From Doryteuthis pealeii (Eukaryota > Mollusca > Cephalopoda > Myopsida > Loliginidae), in assembly GCA_023376005.1 (NCBI GenBank), contig CM042139.1:135075245-135139244 (forward strand): a stretch of 64,000 bases of DNA, read 5' to 3'. The notes under the pieces are model-generated. The model was given only the letters and a program-made list of their open reading frames with translations, was not told the origin of the DNA and did not search any database. Of this stretch, positions 10,612 through 21,929 are shown piece after piece (position 1 is the stretch's first letter; the number at the start of each line of letters is the position of its first letter). A program made the translations under genes and the position numbers.

Positions 10612-11150
10612 AGCCCACAATGGGTCCATTTTACTTATGTGACAGACTAAGTTAATTTTTTAAGTGCATTTCCTTAAAAAGGGCCCATGTTTTTTAATAT
10701 GTAGTCAGACTAAGTTTATCTTTTCTAGACAATAAGTCCATACTTTTAGTATTATGTAAAACTAAGTTAATCCTTCTTAGGTCATTTCCCCACAACCTTA
10801 CGATATTTTTACTATGTTGTCAGACTAAGTTAATCTTTCTTAGGATTGTGTCAGGCTGAGTTGATATTTTTAAGATCCTTTCCCCACAATTGTTCCATAT
10901 TTTTTATTATTGTGTCACACTAAGTTAATATTTCTCGGGACCTTTCTGCAAAATGGGTGCTTATTTTTAATAATGTATCAGATTAAGTTTATATTTCTCA
11001 GGGCCTTTCGCCACAATGAGTTAATATTTTTACTTTTGTGTCCCACTATTTCTTAGGGCATTTCCTCAGAATGCGTCCATATGTCTTCTCTTGTATCGGA
11101 CTAAGTTAATGTTTCTAAAGACCTTTCCCCACAATCACAGTTCTATTTTA
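10612..11150 (+). repeat. Degenerate 63-bp tandem repeat, about nine units
   Basis: The block ACTAAGTTAAT recurs at 10646, 10709, 10761, 10824, 10855 (variant GCTGAG), 10919, 10982, 11045 and 11100. Six of the eight spacings are 52-64 bp close to 63, one is 55 and one is 31 (a half unit). Each unit also carries TTTCCCCACAAT and a TCCATATTTTTA-like block. Units differ by many substitutions and indels, so the array is old. No coding potential. Confidence 0.85.
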
Positions 11151-11159
11151 ATAAATAGC

Positions 11160-11365
11160 GTGTTGTATCCTCGCCGAATACACCATACATGCGACCATGT
11201 GTCACCTCCTACTCGTTGCGAGCAGATTAGGTAAATATCAACACTTGTGGACATATTACTACTGAATAACGAGTTTGATCATCACTGGATGCCCTTTACT
11301 TGCGACCATTTGTCGCTTCCTACTCATGGTGAACGGATGAGGTAAATACATCTACACACAGATAC
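11160..11365 (+). mobile_element. Two tandem SINE 3' halves, family S2
   Basis: 11165-11245 and 11270-11355 both read as CCTCGCCGAATA.ACCAT..GCGACC followed by TGTGTCAC.TCCTACTC and GGTAAATA. This is the box B-to-tail part of a short SINE also seen at 62935. Two copies in the same orientation, both lacking the 5' part. Confidence 0.6.
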
Positions 11366-11369
11366 ACAC

Positions 11370-12250
11370 ATAACATATATATATAAATGTAAATGTGCCA
11401 GTGAGTATATACTTTTGTGTATTTGTCTATGTGTTTACGTGTGGATATCTTAAATTGAGGACATCTCTCTTTGAAAAGATTATTTAATCAATAAACAGCA
11501 TTAATCAATAATTTATTAGAAACTGAAATCTTTATTAATAACAATAATATTAGGATTTATATCGGGGAGAAATTATTCAGTAATGATCAATAATTAATTA
11601 AATTTGATTTATCCATCAATAGTAATGTTTAATTGAAATCCACTGATAATTAATAAAAATGAATGCCGGCTTTCCATTTTGTAGTAAGCACTAAATAACC
11701 CCAAGCTAAAAGTATAGAAACGAAACACTTCGATGTTGTTCACTCATTTTTCTTACTTGGCATCAAGTATAAAAATCTAAATTCCGGTATGGAACAATAG
11801 CTGAACATTTCTGCGTCATAGAATTTTACATGAAAACTGGATTATATTATATACATCAAATGGTATAATTTCCTGTTCAAATGGAGAAAAATAAATCAGT
11901 AAATTCCGTAATTTGCATGTTTAAATTAATACTAGCACACGTTTAATTTAGTACTCCTATATTTAATGAGCTGTTTGACTTGTAATGCATAAGCTGTTTC
12001 GAAACGAAATAGTCCGAATAACGCAGATAATAAAAATCTGTTTCATCTGTACTTTGAAGTCTGTTTCATCGTAATCTTGAGGAAGGTTCATTAACGTAAT
12101 GGTAAAGCCGCTATGTTGTCTGGGTGTGGGATAAAAGCTTTTAGGTCACTACCGATTATCATTGTGAGGATGATAAGGTTGCCCAATTGAGGAAGAAGCA
12201 AACATAAAAAAAAGCCACGTCAATAAAAATCATAGGATCTATCATTGTTT
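11370..12250. other. AT-rich DNA, no gene seen
   Basis: AT-rich, including an AATTAATTAATAA-rich stretch at 11470-11660. 12085-12120 (TTAACGTAATGGTAAAGCCGC) resembles a SINE box A fragment but cannot be extended. Confidence 0.4.
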
Positions 12251-12254
12251 ATTT

Positions 12255-12525
12255 TCCCGTAAGGTACATGGTGACATGACTTCAAATCATGGACGAGGCT
12301 GGTTGCATTTCACATAACGATAATATTCTCGGGAAAGATACCAATCAAACTATTCTCCCTTCAGGTATGGATAAATAGTAGGACAGACTGGGTTCTAACA
12401 TTTGTATGGCAACCAGTCTAGGAGAAGAAAAACTCTGAATTCAAACCGTTTAAACACCCCTAGGAAATTGACCTTGTGTCACATCCTACCGGTGTGGACG
12501 TGTTGGTAAATACATATATTTAAAT
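12255..12525 (+). mobile_element. SINE family S1, head partly lost
   Basis: Plus-strand S1: box-B-like CTTCAAATCATGGAC near 12280, the body GCATTTCACATAACG...ACTATTCTCCCTTCAG...GGCAACCAGTCTAGGAG, and the tail CCTTGTGTCACATCCTACCG ending in GGTAAATACATATA. One of the best tails in the window. Confidence 0.8.
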
Positions 12526-12529
12526 GTAT

Positions 12530-12900
12530 CCAAATTGGCTAATAGAAAGTTAACCAGGCTTTAATAACTGAGCTACCCGGGGACATAACAGGAGGGTTTA
12601 TAAAGTGGAAGGTGGAAAAAGAAAAATGCGTGGGCAGAAGATCATAGATACAATCAAACCCTTTGGATAGTATGCAAAAAACAATTGCCCCCCCCCAAAA
12701 AAAAAGATAAGAGAAAAAGAAAGAAAAGAAAGCTCACTAAAACAAATGCAAAACAAATGGGTGGAAATAAGAATCCATGTTCTTAAGAGAATTGGAAGAA
12801 ACCGGTTGGAAGAATACGAATGCAGAAAAGCAAAACGAAAACAAGCACCAACTCCGAGACAGAAGGAAAGATTACTGTGAACTACTTTTCACAACGCAAA
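12530..12900. other. A-rich unassigned sequence
   Basis: 12560-12585 on the minus strand reads GGGTAGCTCAGTTATTAAAG, like a tRNA box A and perhaps a lone SINE head. 12690-12900 is A/G-rich without coding structure. Confidence 0.35.
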
Positions 12901-12904
12901 ACTA

Positions 12905-12915
12905 GCATATATATA

Positions 12916-12962
<47 letters not shown>

Positions 12963-13111
12963 CTAGTTTGGCGTAAACTAGTTTAGTTTTGTAAATAGTA
13001 ATAATTGTATCCATAATTTGATAATTTTACGTTTTATAACTGATCTGCTATAATAGCATTGAGTACCCTTTCTATGAAAATATTTCATATTTCTTATTTG
13101 TAGTCTTTCAT

Positions 13112-13186
<75 letters not shown>

Positions 13187-13190
13187 TGTA
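12905..13190. repeat. Cluster of (TA)n and (TG)n tracts
   Basis: (TA)n at 12905-12958, then AT-rich DNA, then (TA)n at 13117-13146 running directly into (TG)n at 13147-13184. Ordinary microsatellites. Open frames across them are artefacts of the repeat. Confidence 0.9.
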
Positions 13191-13249
13191 TCAGTGTGTA
13201 TCTATATACATATATGGACACATACACATGGACACATACATACATACAC

Positions 13250-13455
13250 ACACGGATTAGCTCAATCCGTAGAAGATCCGCCTAATAAACACAAGGCTCC
13301 AGTTTCGATACTGCCCCTCGCCAAATCGGTACATGAGTACCATAGCTTGCTTCTGTGTGGTAAAGTGGGGAGCTGATGGCAGGTGTTGTGCTCAACATCA
13401 TACGCAAAAAAATCTCACTGCTGAAAAGCGGATAGACTCCAATGCTATACACCAC
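13250..13455 (+). mobile_element. SINE family S4, full head
   Basis: Plus strand. The head at 13253-13318 has GGATTAGCTCAATCCGTAGA (box A) and CCAGTTTCGATACTGCCC (box B). The body TGGTAAAGTGGGGAGCTGATGG and the tail with GGATAGACTCC match the S4 copies at 7435 and 8725. It abuts a LINE fragment in the same orientation. Confidence 0.75.
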
Positions 13456-13479
13456 CAACTTTTCATTATGTGTATATTT

Positions 13480-14052
13480 ATGTTTTAAACAAGATAGAAG
13501 CATCTCCACACTTGAGAGTAAGCCCCTAAAATCGTTGGACCAGTTTACGTACCCAGGTTGTAATATCTTATTCACAGAACCTAATGTTAATACACGCATA
13601 GAAAAGGCATGGACAGCTAAAGACAGACAATCAATCATATGGAAGTCTGACAGGTTAAAGCAGCAATTCTTCCAAGCCGTAGTTGTATCAGTGCTACTGT
13701 ACGGCCGCACCACTAAATCCTAACAATGTACGTAGAGAATAAACTAGATGGACGTTGCACATGATTGCTGTGTGCTATCGTAAAGAAATCATGGAAATAG
13801 CACCTCACATGAAAGCAGTTTTACGAACAATTACCTCCTATCACACAAACGATCCGAGTAAAACGGACAAGACAGGCAGGACACAGCTGAAGAAGCCAGA
13901 ACGAACTCCGAAGTGACGTTCTTGTGTGGAAACTTGCAGATGGACACACCTGTGCGAGCCGTCCAGCAAGGATCTACATAGATAAGCTCTATACGGGGGC
14001 GATAAAAGATAGAGACAGTTGGCGAGAGATTTTTCATAGATATCCGTGCTGA

Positions 14053-14055
<3 letters not shown>
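13480..14055 (+). mobile_element. RTE-type LINE 3' end fragment
   Basis: Plus-strand copy of the last roughly 570 bp of the RTE LINE. Encoded remnants run from FTYPG.. through KAW, IIWKSD and FFQAVVVSVLLYGRTT to a final stretch equivalent to WRE..DIRA. It ends at GATGATATATA, where the usual (ATG)n tail is replaced after two units by (TA)n. Several frameshifts. Confidence 0.85.

Positions 14056-14102
<47 letters not shown>
14054..14102. repeat. (TA)n microsatellite at a LINE 3' end
   Basis: About 48 bp of TA directly following the plus-strand LINE tail, at the position expected for tail-seeded microsatellite growth. Confidence 0.95.
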
Positions 14103-14105
<3 letters not shown>

Positions 14106-14993
14106 TATCATGTTAAATTTGTGTGTGTCTATGTGAATGCATCATACTTAGTTATATACTAATTCTATACGACTGCTTTCATTGATTTCCTCTTGTTTGA
14201 TCTTCCAGTCAGTATCAAATTAATATTTTCTTAAAAAGAAGATGAAAGTCAACTCATGATGCTTTTTATTTGAATCATATTCACAGTTATTTACAAAACT
14301 GAAAGCATAGGACATTCCTGCAATAAACATTCTTCAGATGTTTACACATAAATTCACATTCAGGCACGCACTCCCACACACTCTATTTGTTCAAAGGGAA
14401 TCGTGAGAAAAGCTATATTTACCAAACAGAAAATGAACAATGAATTTTTTTTTTACCAAAATCGTCTCCCTAGCATTCACATTATTCCAGGTAGTATACT
14501 ATTGTTCGAAGTACTTCTAAAACCTCTCTTTTGTAATTTTAGTGGATGTGTTGTTAATGTCCAGCATGTCCTTAAATTCTCCTTTTTACATGAATCTTCA
14601 GTTAATAGAAGAAGGAATATTCTGAACAAAATCACATCTCATAAGTATGTAGGGTGTTGCACTTGCACAATCCTGTCTTTCGTAAAATTAATGTTCAAAA
14701 GATATCAATACTGTCTTAATCATTATTTTCTAATTGGCATTGATTCGTCTATCCGTATAGAGAATGAGAAGGAAATCCAATCTGAGTGTGTCAAATAATG
14801 TTTAGCTGTATTTAAAATTCGCTGCAAGTATATTTTCATTCTAAAATCCTTAACAATAGACAAATAGATAACAATATGCGATTCTTTATTTATCACTGAA
14901 TATCACTTTCCTCCAATAATCCACACGCTCATTGATTCTATTTAGAGAGCATTCATAATGATTTTGCAGTTGAATACATTTTATATACTGTCG

Positions 14994-14995
<2 letters not shown>
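14103..14995. other. AT-rich DNA, no supported gene
   Basis: A plus-strand open frame of 131 codons (14403-14798) has no recognisable domain, and its codons follow the local AT composition. I see no splice or promoter support and do not call it a gene. Confidence 0.4.
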
Positions 14996-14997
<2 letters not shown>

Positions 14998-15047
<50 letters not shown>

Positions 15048-15181
15048 CGAAAAATAAAATAGCGAAAAATAAAATAGCGAAAAACTGACGGAGAAATTTT
15101 TATATGAACGAACCAATTCGCTCTAAAATGTCTCGTCATTATAACATTATTATTGGTTTGAATTCGATTTTTTCCCCCCCC

Positions 15182-15230
<49 letters not shown>
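14998..15230. repeat. Two (TA)n arrays flanking a short tandem AGCGAAAAATAAAAT repeat
   Basis: (TA)n at 14998-15045 and 15184-15229. Between them a 15-mer AGCGAAAAATAAAAT is repeated about 2.5 times (15046-15085). A run of C (15174-15183) precedes the second array. Confidence 0.9.
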
Positions 15231-15600
15231 AAACTCATTCATTACAACAAGAAAAAAGTATGACCTTTGATCTTTTTTGTTTTTTGCATTTTAGAAACAT
15301 GTTGGAAGAAGAGCAAATATATATTTGATATTTATTTCTGGTTCTCACACATTTAGCACTCTCTTCACTCCATTTCCTATTCCTTCTTGCCAATCTCTCT
15401 TTCTCTCTTGTTTTTATGCTTTTTAAAAACAATTTCCAAACGACATTTTCTTACATGCCATTTAAGATTTCAACATTTAGATTCTGTGTTTTGGAATATA
15501 AACTTATGCTTACACATTGACAGCAGACATCAGGCGGCCTTGGCATGATAGATTTTTGCTTCAATGCACATGCATATAAAACTAGTCGGCTGCATTCCAC
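15231..15600. other. Unassigned sequence
   Basis: T-rich and C-rich non-coding DNA. No feature seen. Confidence 0.4.
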
Positions 15601-15603
15601 CAT

Positions 15604-15605
<2 letters not shown>

Positions 15606-15664
<59 letters not shown>

Positions 15665-15791
15665 GTGTGTGTGTGTGTGTTGTGTGTGTGTGTGTTTGTG
15701 TGCGTGTGTGTATGTGTGTGTTACGCGCACGCAAACACACACAAACACTCACATTCACATATATGTGCGTGTATGTGTGTGTATCTAAGTA

Positions 15792-15841
<50 letters not shown>

Positions 15842-15845
15842 ATAT
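15606..15845. repeat. Compound TA/TG microsatellite complex
   Basis: (TA)n 15606-15661, (TG)n with interruptions 15662-15722, a CA-rich stretch, then (TA)n 15792-15819 and (TG)n 15820-15842. Both strands are open in several frames only because dinucleotide repeats lack stops. Confidence 0.95.
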
Positions 15846-16124
15846 ACATATTGTAAAACATGCTTATATATTAATGTCCTGAAGATATCCATGCTATTGA
15901 AAATTCGATAGTGAATATCAATCATAAAAAATTGAATTGCTTTCTCTGTGATGCCTCACAACCAGAATAAAATTGAATAAAAGGTAACACAAAAATAAAA
16001 CTTTATAAATATCTATGAAAATATAAAGTTTATTTCCTTTTTTCTGCTGCCATTTTTCAGTCAATAGACACATGGAATAAATAAATATCGCAATATATAA
16101 TGAAAAGAAAATGCTAAAATTAGA

Positions 16125-16227
16125 AAATATTTCAGTTCACTGAAATATTTACCTAATTCTACTTAGAATTTAATTCCAAATTTTATCAGTTTTAAACTAA
16201 TGTCAAATTAGTTTAAAACTGATAAAA
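16125..16227. repeat. Two adjacent perfect hairpins
   Basis: 16125-16150 is an almost uninterrupted palindrome: a 12-bp arm AAATATTTCAGT, a 2-base loop TC, and its exact complement. 31 bases on, 16181-16200 and 16208-16227 form a perfect 20-bp stem with a 7-base loop TGTCAAA. Surroundings are AT-rich and non-coding. Could be a MITE core, a cruciform site or a small hairpin RNA; nothing tells which. Confidence 0.85.
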
Positions 16228-16279
16228 CATGAAAGTCATTTAAAAAGCGTATAAATGGTTAACTGTTTTTATTTGGTTC

Positions 16280-16900
16280 TGCTTCCATGAATGATTGATT
16301 AATTGATTGAATTAAGGCACGTTAACTCGTCATGTTTTGGATTGGGTTTTTTTCTGGTTCTTAGCATAATAAAAACACTCCACGTTCAGTCATCATAGTT
16401 CGTATAGCTGTTTCAGATATCGATACCTAACCATAGGCGTGTGCTTGATCCTCACCAGATGGGCCACCTTGGTGAAGGTGTATGATGCTGAAAGACCCGG
16501 CACATCTACTAAGCCTTTGATCACATCACTGACAATATGGTCAGGTGCATTTTCTAGATGTATTTCTTGGTATGTTTAGAAATTAGGGAATCGCATTCAC
16601 TGTACGTTTATTATATATAGTGTCGTTGTTTCTGAAGAGTTTTTTGTACATGTTCCTATAAAATAGAAATAATTTTAAAACATATCTATTTGATTCATTG
16701 ATAAGACCCTTACGGCTACTCCCACTACGTGTCACAGTGAGCTTGGGAGTGATGGTAATAAGGAGATACTCCAATCTCCCCTGTTCTTCAGAACTGAAAC
16801 AAATGATGCAGTTTATTGTTGTGCCCACGACCCTCATTTTTAGGAAGGTATCTTACTTCTCTGTAGGGAATAAAGTCTCTCCGTAAAATGCTATGAGCAA
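16280..16900 (+). repeat. Dispersed repeat family C, split copy
   Basis: 16285-16340 has GATTGATTAATTGATTGAATTAAGGCACG, the start module. 16585-16800 carries TTAGGGAATCGCATTCACTGTACG, GTTTCTGAAGAGTTTTTT, TAATTTTAAAACATATCTATTTGATTCAT and GTGATGGTAATAAGGAGATACTCC, which follow the family order. About 230 bp of other sequence separates the two parts. Unclassified family with copies at 23750, 29590, 36440, 47580, 52410 and 56630. Confidence 0.55.
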
Positions 16901-16902
16901 TG

Positions 16903-16934
<32 letters not shown>
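16900..16934. repeat. (CAA)n microsatellite
   Basis: About eleven CAA units. They encode glutamines in one frame, but the downstream frame has no protein character. Confidence 0.95.
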
Positions 16935-18060
16935 GAAACACAGGGTAATCTACCAGTCTAGAAGATGGAAAACAAGCAGTGACCTGCTTAAGATTGTCCT
17001 TTTGTCACATCATCCTTTAATAAGTTTAATTGTTAACTTTCTATTTCATATCTATATTACATATGCGGTTAATTTAACTTTTTGTCTACCAAATTTCCCC
17101 AACAGCGGAACCAAATTTTCTCGGTATTTTTTTTACCTGTATGATAGGATATTTCAAAGTTCACAATCTATTTACGTCAGAAATCATTATATACAAATAA
17201 ACCCCTATTATTATAGTAATCTGAGTCCTTCTGTGCAATTATAATGAACTAATCATCAGTTGTTGTACTTTGCATGGGTGTGGTAGGAGAGCCGCTGTGA
17301 GCTTTTTAAGTAGGCAAAGATTTAAACTCATATTCCAAGTATTTCAGTTTTGTACCTTTGATTTATACCAATATACAATTCCAGCCACTGATGGGTCTCC
17401 GAAACAAAATTGGGAAAGCCATGAACTTAGACATTTTCTTTTAAAGATAAAGAATGCGAGTTCAAATATAATAGGGAAGGGCTTCTTTATTTATTATCTA
17501 GGCTGTTTAATCAAGCCATGAAATATTTCTAAAAATGACGTTTGCTTTGAGATAAAACCTACAATAAATATGAATAATGCAGTATAAACGTAATACAGAA
17601 ATATATAAAATCATAACCACGTTAAGTGCAAACCTCAGTGGGTGCTTCTCGAATGTGAATCGGGCAGACGAAAATAGGCATAATAAATCTTGTTGCTCAA
17701 ATGAAAAACTCAAGCGATATTTGAGGAGTATTTTGGAAACACAGGTGAAATATGGTGGTGATATATTATTCTGTGTAATAAAAAGAAACTTAGAAGCTAC
17801 TGTTACAATGTAAAAATGACGAGATCACGCTGGTTCAGGAAATCCTACTTCAAATAATGTTTCGTGTGCTTAGTCATATTTTACTTAGCGAGGAGAATTT
17901 TTAACGTAGGCGAACAGCATGTGGGCTGCCTATTACCGGGGGAAAATATCTTACCATAGGGTAGAGACAACACACTCAACGCACATTATTATGTAATCAT
18001 TTATCTCTGTCTCATTCTCTCTTCCTCCATATCAGATTATCTAACCAAATTTATACATAT
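16935..18060. other. AT-rich DNA, no supported gene
   Basis: No repeat family, domain or structured RNA recognised. Several open frames of 60-114 codons have amino-acid composition that simply mirrors AT-rich sequence. Confidence 0.4.
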
Positions 18061-18061
18061 G

Positions 18062-18066
<5 letters not shown>

Positions 18067-18121
<55 letters not shown>

Positions 18122-18199
18122 CTGTGTTTGTGTTTGTGTGTGTGTACGTATATATATATATATAACACATACACACACATATGTATATTTTGTGTGTTT

Positions 18200-18275
<76 letters not shown>
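18067..18275. repeat. (TA)n-(TG)n-(GA)n microsatellite series
   Basis: (TA)n 18067-18100, (TG)n 18101-18145, (TA)n and CA 18149-18180, then (GA)n 18204-18271 with one interruption at 18244. Four motif types in about 200 bp. Confidence 0.95.
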
Positions 18276-18339
18276 AGACCAATAGGCTACAACCTAGTCC
18301 TCGTGTTTGGATATTTTTTATTTTCTGTTTGCTGCAAAA

Positions 18340-18469
18340 CGTTGACACAGACACACATGCACACGCACGCGTGCACACATGCACAAACACACATAACCGT
18401 TTACCAAACACATCCACCCAATCACACATCTACATACAAACACACACACACACACATATATATATACAT

Positions 18470-18506
<37 letters not shown>

Positions 18507-18602
18507 GGATATATATATGAATATATGTATGTATTTTGATCTTTGCAGCTAAACATTTTTTTCTGTGTAGTTCTAAACTTTGCACTGATAAGCACACACT
18601 CG

Positions 18603-18640
<38 letters not shown>
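18340..18640. repeat. (CA)n and (TA)n tracts
   Basis: CA-rich 18340-18400, (CA)n 18438-18455, (TA)n 18456-18530 with interruptions, (CA)n 18606-18638. All non-coding. Confidence 0.9.
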
Positions 18641-18799
18641 GTTATTACAGCGTAGACAATGGTGCTTGGTAGCAGTCAGTATGTCGCATCTGCGTTTCTC
18701 AGACCAATGCCCTTAGTCCAATTCCTCTTTATTTATCCATTAAATATATAGATCGAATATTGTACATTATCATATCAGATCAAAATTCATAAAAATCTG

Positions 18800-18870
18800 T
18801 TTCAGGCTCCTCCTCCTCCTCCCCTCCTCCGTCTCCTACTGCTCCTCCTCCCCATCATCATCATCATCAT
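18800..18870. repeat. TCC/CAT-rich tract at the tail of a LINE
   Basis: CTCCTC-rich stretch (18805-18850) followed by six CAT units (18853-18870). The CAT units are the (ATG)n tail of the minus-strand LINE fragment that follows. Confidence 0.85.
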
Positions 18871-19415
18871 GTCGCGCTGACACCACGGATTCCAGTGACT
18901 CTCTCTCTCTCTCTGTCTCTCTGTGTCTCTCTCTGTGTCTCTATGTGTCTCTCTATCTCTGTGTCTCTGTGTTTCTGCATTCGTTTCTATTGGTCGTTGC
19001 TCCTGGCAAGTCCTCCTCATGACATCCAATATCCGCACAAAACTGACCAATGTAAGTTTTTACTGCTCGGTCCACTCTGGTGTGTCTGTGCGTAGGTGTT
19101 AACAGGAGAACATTACTAATAATCGATAATATGTCAATAACAGGCCATACCTTTCCTATGCGTATATTGAAGTTTTCTGTGGATGAGATATTACTATTTA
19201 AGTATAATGAATTGGTCTACTAATTTCAGAGGCTTGCCATCCAGTGTGGAGATATCTCCATCTTGTTTTATCTGATTTCACAGAAAGAGTAATGTCTCTT
19301 TCTATCTTTTCTATGCTATGGAGCGGTAATTCGGCTTGTACAGGTTTATTCATGAGAAGCGCTAGATAATCCCCGTAATCAGCATCTGTAATAGTTTTTT
19401 GGGGGAACATGGTCA
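18853..19415 (-). mobile_element. RTE-type LINE 3' fragment with expanded (TC)n
   Basis: Minus strand. Tail (CAT)n, then GTCGCGCTGACACCACGGATTCC, then an expanded TC tract (18899-18962). The C-terminal coding remnant follows to about 19115, and a second block equivalent to 5690-5890 of the long copy lies at 19135-19410 (GATATTACTATTTAAGTAT..., AGGCTTGCCATCCAGTGTGG, and AGCATCTGTAATAG for the region next to YADD). About 280 bp between the two blocks is deleted relative to the long copy. Confidence 0.85.
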
Positions 19416-19659
19416 TAAAAAATGATAGAAAAAATAAAGAAAAATATATGTAACCAATTGACTCTACAAATTAAAATGTTATCACGGTTTTCCTTCATGT
19501 AAACTTCAATTCTTTACGGAATACTAAATTCATTCTAATAACGATATTCACATAACAAAACATATCAGTCTGACTTTCCATTCCATGTTGTCAAAAAGTC
19601 CATTTACACTCACAAACACATAGACACACAGATACTCGTACAGTCCCCCAAACGCTATT

Positions 19660-19665
19660 ATAATA

Positions 19666-19696
<31 letters not shown>
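19660..19696. repeat. (TA)n microsatellite
   Basis: TA repeats at the 3' tail side of the minus-strand SINE that follows. Confidence 0.9.
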
Positions 19697-19860
19697 CTAA
19701 GCCATCCACACGAATAAGATGTCACAGAATGTCAATTTCTTAAGCGGAATTTAACAGATTTAAATTTAGAGATTTCTTTCTAATATACTGGTTGCCCTAC
19801 AAAGGTTAAAGTTCTCAGTCTGCCCAAATATTTAACCATAGCTTTCCTACAACAATAACC
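19697..19860 (-). mobile_element. SINE family S1, 3' half
   Basis: GCCATCCACACGAATAAGATG, TCAATTTCTTAAGCGGAATTTAACAG and TACTGGTTGCC...AAGGTTAAAG match the S1 tail half of the copy at 35078. The head is missing. CA/TG microsatellite sequence follows at 19880-19935. Confidence 0.75.
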
Positions 19861-19939
19861 ATTACAACCCACTCCTCCATATATATATGTGTATGTGTGT
19901 GTATGTGTGTGTGTGTGTATGTGTGTGTGTGTATGGATT

Positions 19940-21920
19940 TTGAGATTATATAAGAGCTGAAAGAAATTATTTTTTTAAAAATTGAACATATCTCCAAATA
20001 ATGCTGGATTCTTCAATCTTAGATAAGCATTTCATTTATATATGTCATTGTTTTTCAATCAGAAGCATTTTCAAAATATAATCTTATTCTAAATGAAGAA
20101 ATGACATTCATGAATATTATTTGTTTGCTCTTTATTTCCTCTTAAAATAAACAATTGCGGTTTACTGAATATTTCAAAAGGTTTTCTGGCTATTTTAAAA
20201 GCGATATCTTCTCAAGTATGTTTTCATAGCAGCTTCAAAATCTTGCTTGAGGTTGTGATTGGGTGAATTTTCCCGATCCCTATCAAATCAATAGTGATTA
20301 TATGATAAATTTCCGCGACTCGAATGCGACTCTGCAGTAAACAAAACGATCGTTTATTAAACATACCAGTCTGTTTTATTCAGTATCATTATTTCTTGTG
20401 TGTAAAAGCGTATCTCTTTGATAGAGATTTTGCTTTTTATTCTGAAAAAAAAAGGTCTAGAAGACATTCTTCCCTTCCATATTACACCTGAATAATACTA
20501 AAGATACAAATAGAAACGTTGTATAAAAAACAAAGACACAAGGAGTTTACTTGTTTTAATAATAAAAAAAACATCCTAAGCCAATTCATCATTTAGCAGA
20601 TAGGATATACATTTTTTCAAAATTGTTTTTTAAAAAAACTTTTTTCAGTGAGAATTTATCTTAACTATTAATATTCTGCGAGTTTGTCTTGTTCACTTTT
20701 TATTGTTCTTCATTGTAAAATGTTTATTCTTAATTTCTTAGCTTTATTTTTATGTACTAAGACTGATTTTCTTGTGAACAGAAACATTAGTGGCTCATTA
20801 AACTAATGCTACAGAATATTGACGAATAACTTCGCTTTTAAAACTGACAAAATATAAAAGCTTCTTAAGACATTCACTGAACGTTTTTCTTACAGGCGTC
20901 TTGATACGATGACACGTTCTGGTTCTAAACGTGTTATTGCTGGCCTTCCTTTTTTTTTCAATTTAAAAAATGTGACAAATGGATTGAAATTCATGGTTAT
21001 CGGATACAATTGAACATTGGTTCGTTGATACATAAGTGTATTGATTATAGAGTCAGGCAGGTTTATTGAAATATTCAACCTTCATTTCAAGCAATTCCTA
21101 TTGTTGAACGCAAAATAACGTCAAGAAGCATCTAATTCAATTGATGATCTATCTATCTATCTATATTCATGTATGTCTCATTGCGTTTATATATAGGACA
21201 GAAACCATGGCTTCAAATAGAATATTTATATGCCTACCAAAATATACATTTTTAAATTTCTGTTACTTGGATAGGGATAATAGTTAGATGCATACCTTTC
21301 CCAATGGTATTAGCGCTATGTGACTGAATAACCAAATATAGCATATAAAATCAATATTATTAGTTACTGCTGTTATTTCTAGTCAAAGAGGCTTTAAAAG
21401 TGTCGTTGTGTTTCTATTTCTACTGTTGAATCTTGTAAATAGTAAGCAAGTTTACTAAAAGAAATGTTGATCAAACAATATTTCAAAATCCGATTCTTCT
21501 TTCTCCTGATACATGCTCTTTGATATTTGAGGCTTTAGTTCATTTTCATAAGGAAAACGGGAAAAATATTTAGTCTCCTGTAAAAAAGTTGTTTATGAAA
21601 TTTGATAGAGAGTTGAATATTAAAAAGTGAAATGTCAGTTTTGAAAACAAAAGATTTTTCATCGGAAAACAACGCGTTTTCCATCTCTGTTTGAAAAGGT
21701 CATATAGATTGTTTTCTTTATCGTTTTTCTTTATTCTTTATCATTATTTTAATATATACAAAACATTTACACATCCAATGCATACAGAAAAACCAAACAC
21801 ACAAACACACAGACACATATATACATCATTATATTTTCGTACACTTTTGTACAGAAAAATAACTACAAGAACATTTTGTTTTCATAATATAAATTTGTTT
21901 CTACTTTTAATCTGTTTTAA
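19940..21920. other. AT-rich DNA, one small SINE scrap
   Basis: Almost 2 kb without a supported gene. 21265-21325 (ATAGTTAGATGCATACCTTTCCCAATGG, split across the family block) is a middle fragment of a minus-strand S1 SINE. (CTAT)n lies at 21148-21165. Nothing else is recognisable. Confidence 0.45.
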
Positions 21921-21929
21921 GTGCTTGCG

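Noticed and set aside
10612..11150. CRISPR-like array
   Set aside because: Evident eukaryotic DNA. Repeats are degenerate over the whole unit, there are no unique spacers, and no cas genes are present.
16900..17244. Open frame beginning with a glutamine run
   Set aside because: The Q run is a (CAA)n microsatellite; the rest is AT-composition sequence with no domain.
17390..17425. CTGATGGGTCTCCGAAAC, hammerhead-like
   Set aside because: Core position CUGAUGA is broken, stem II is only GG/CC, and no stem III or stem I pairing follows.
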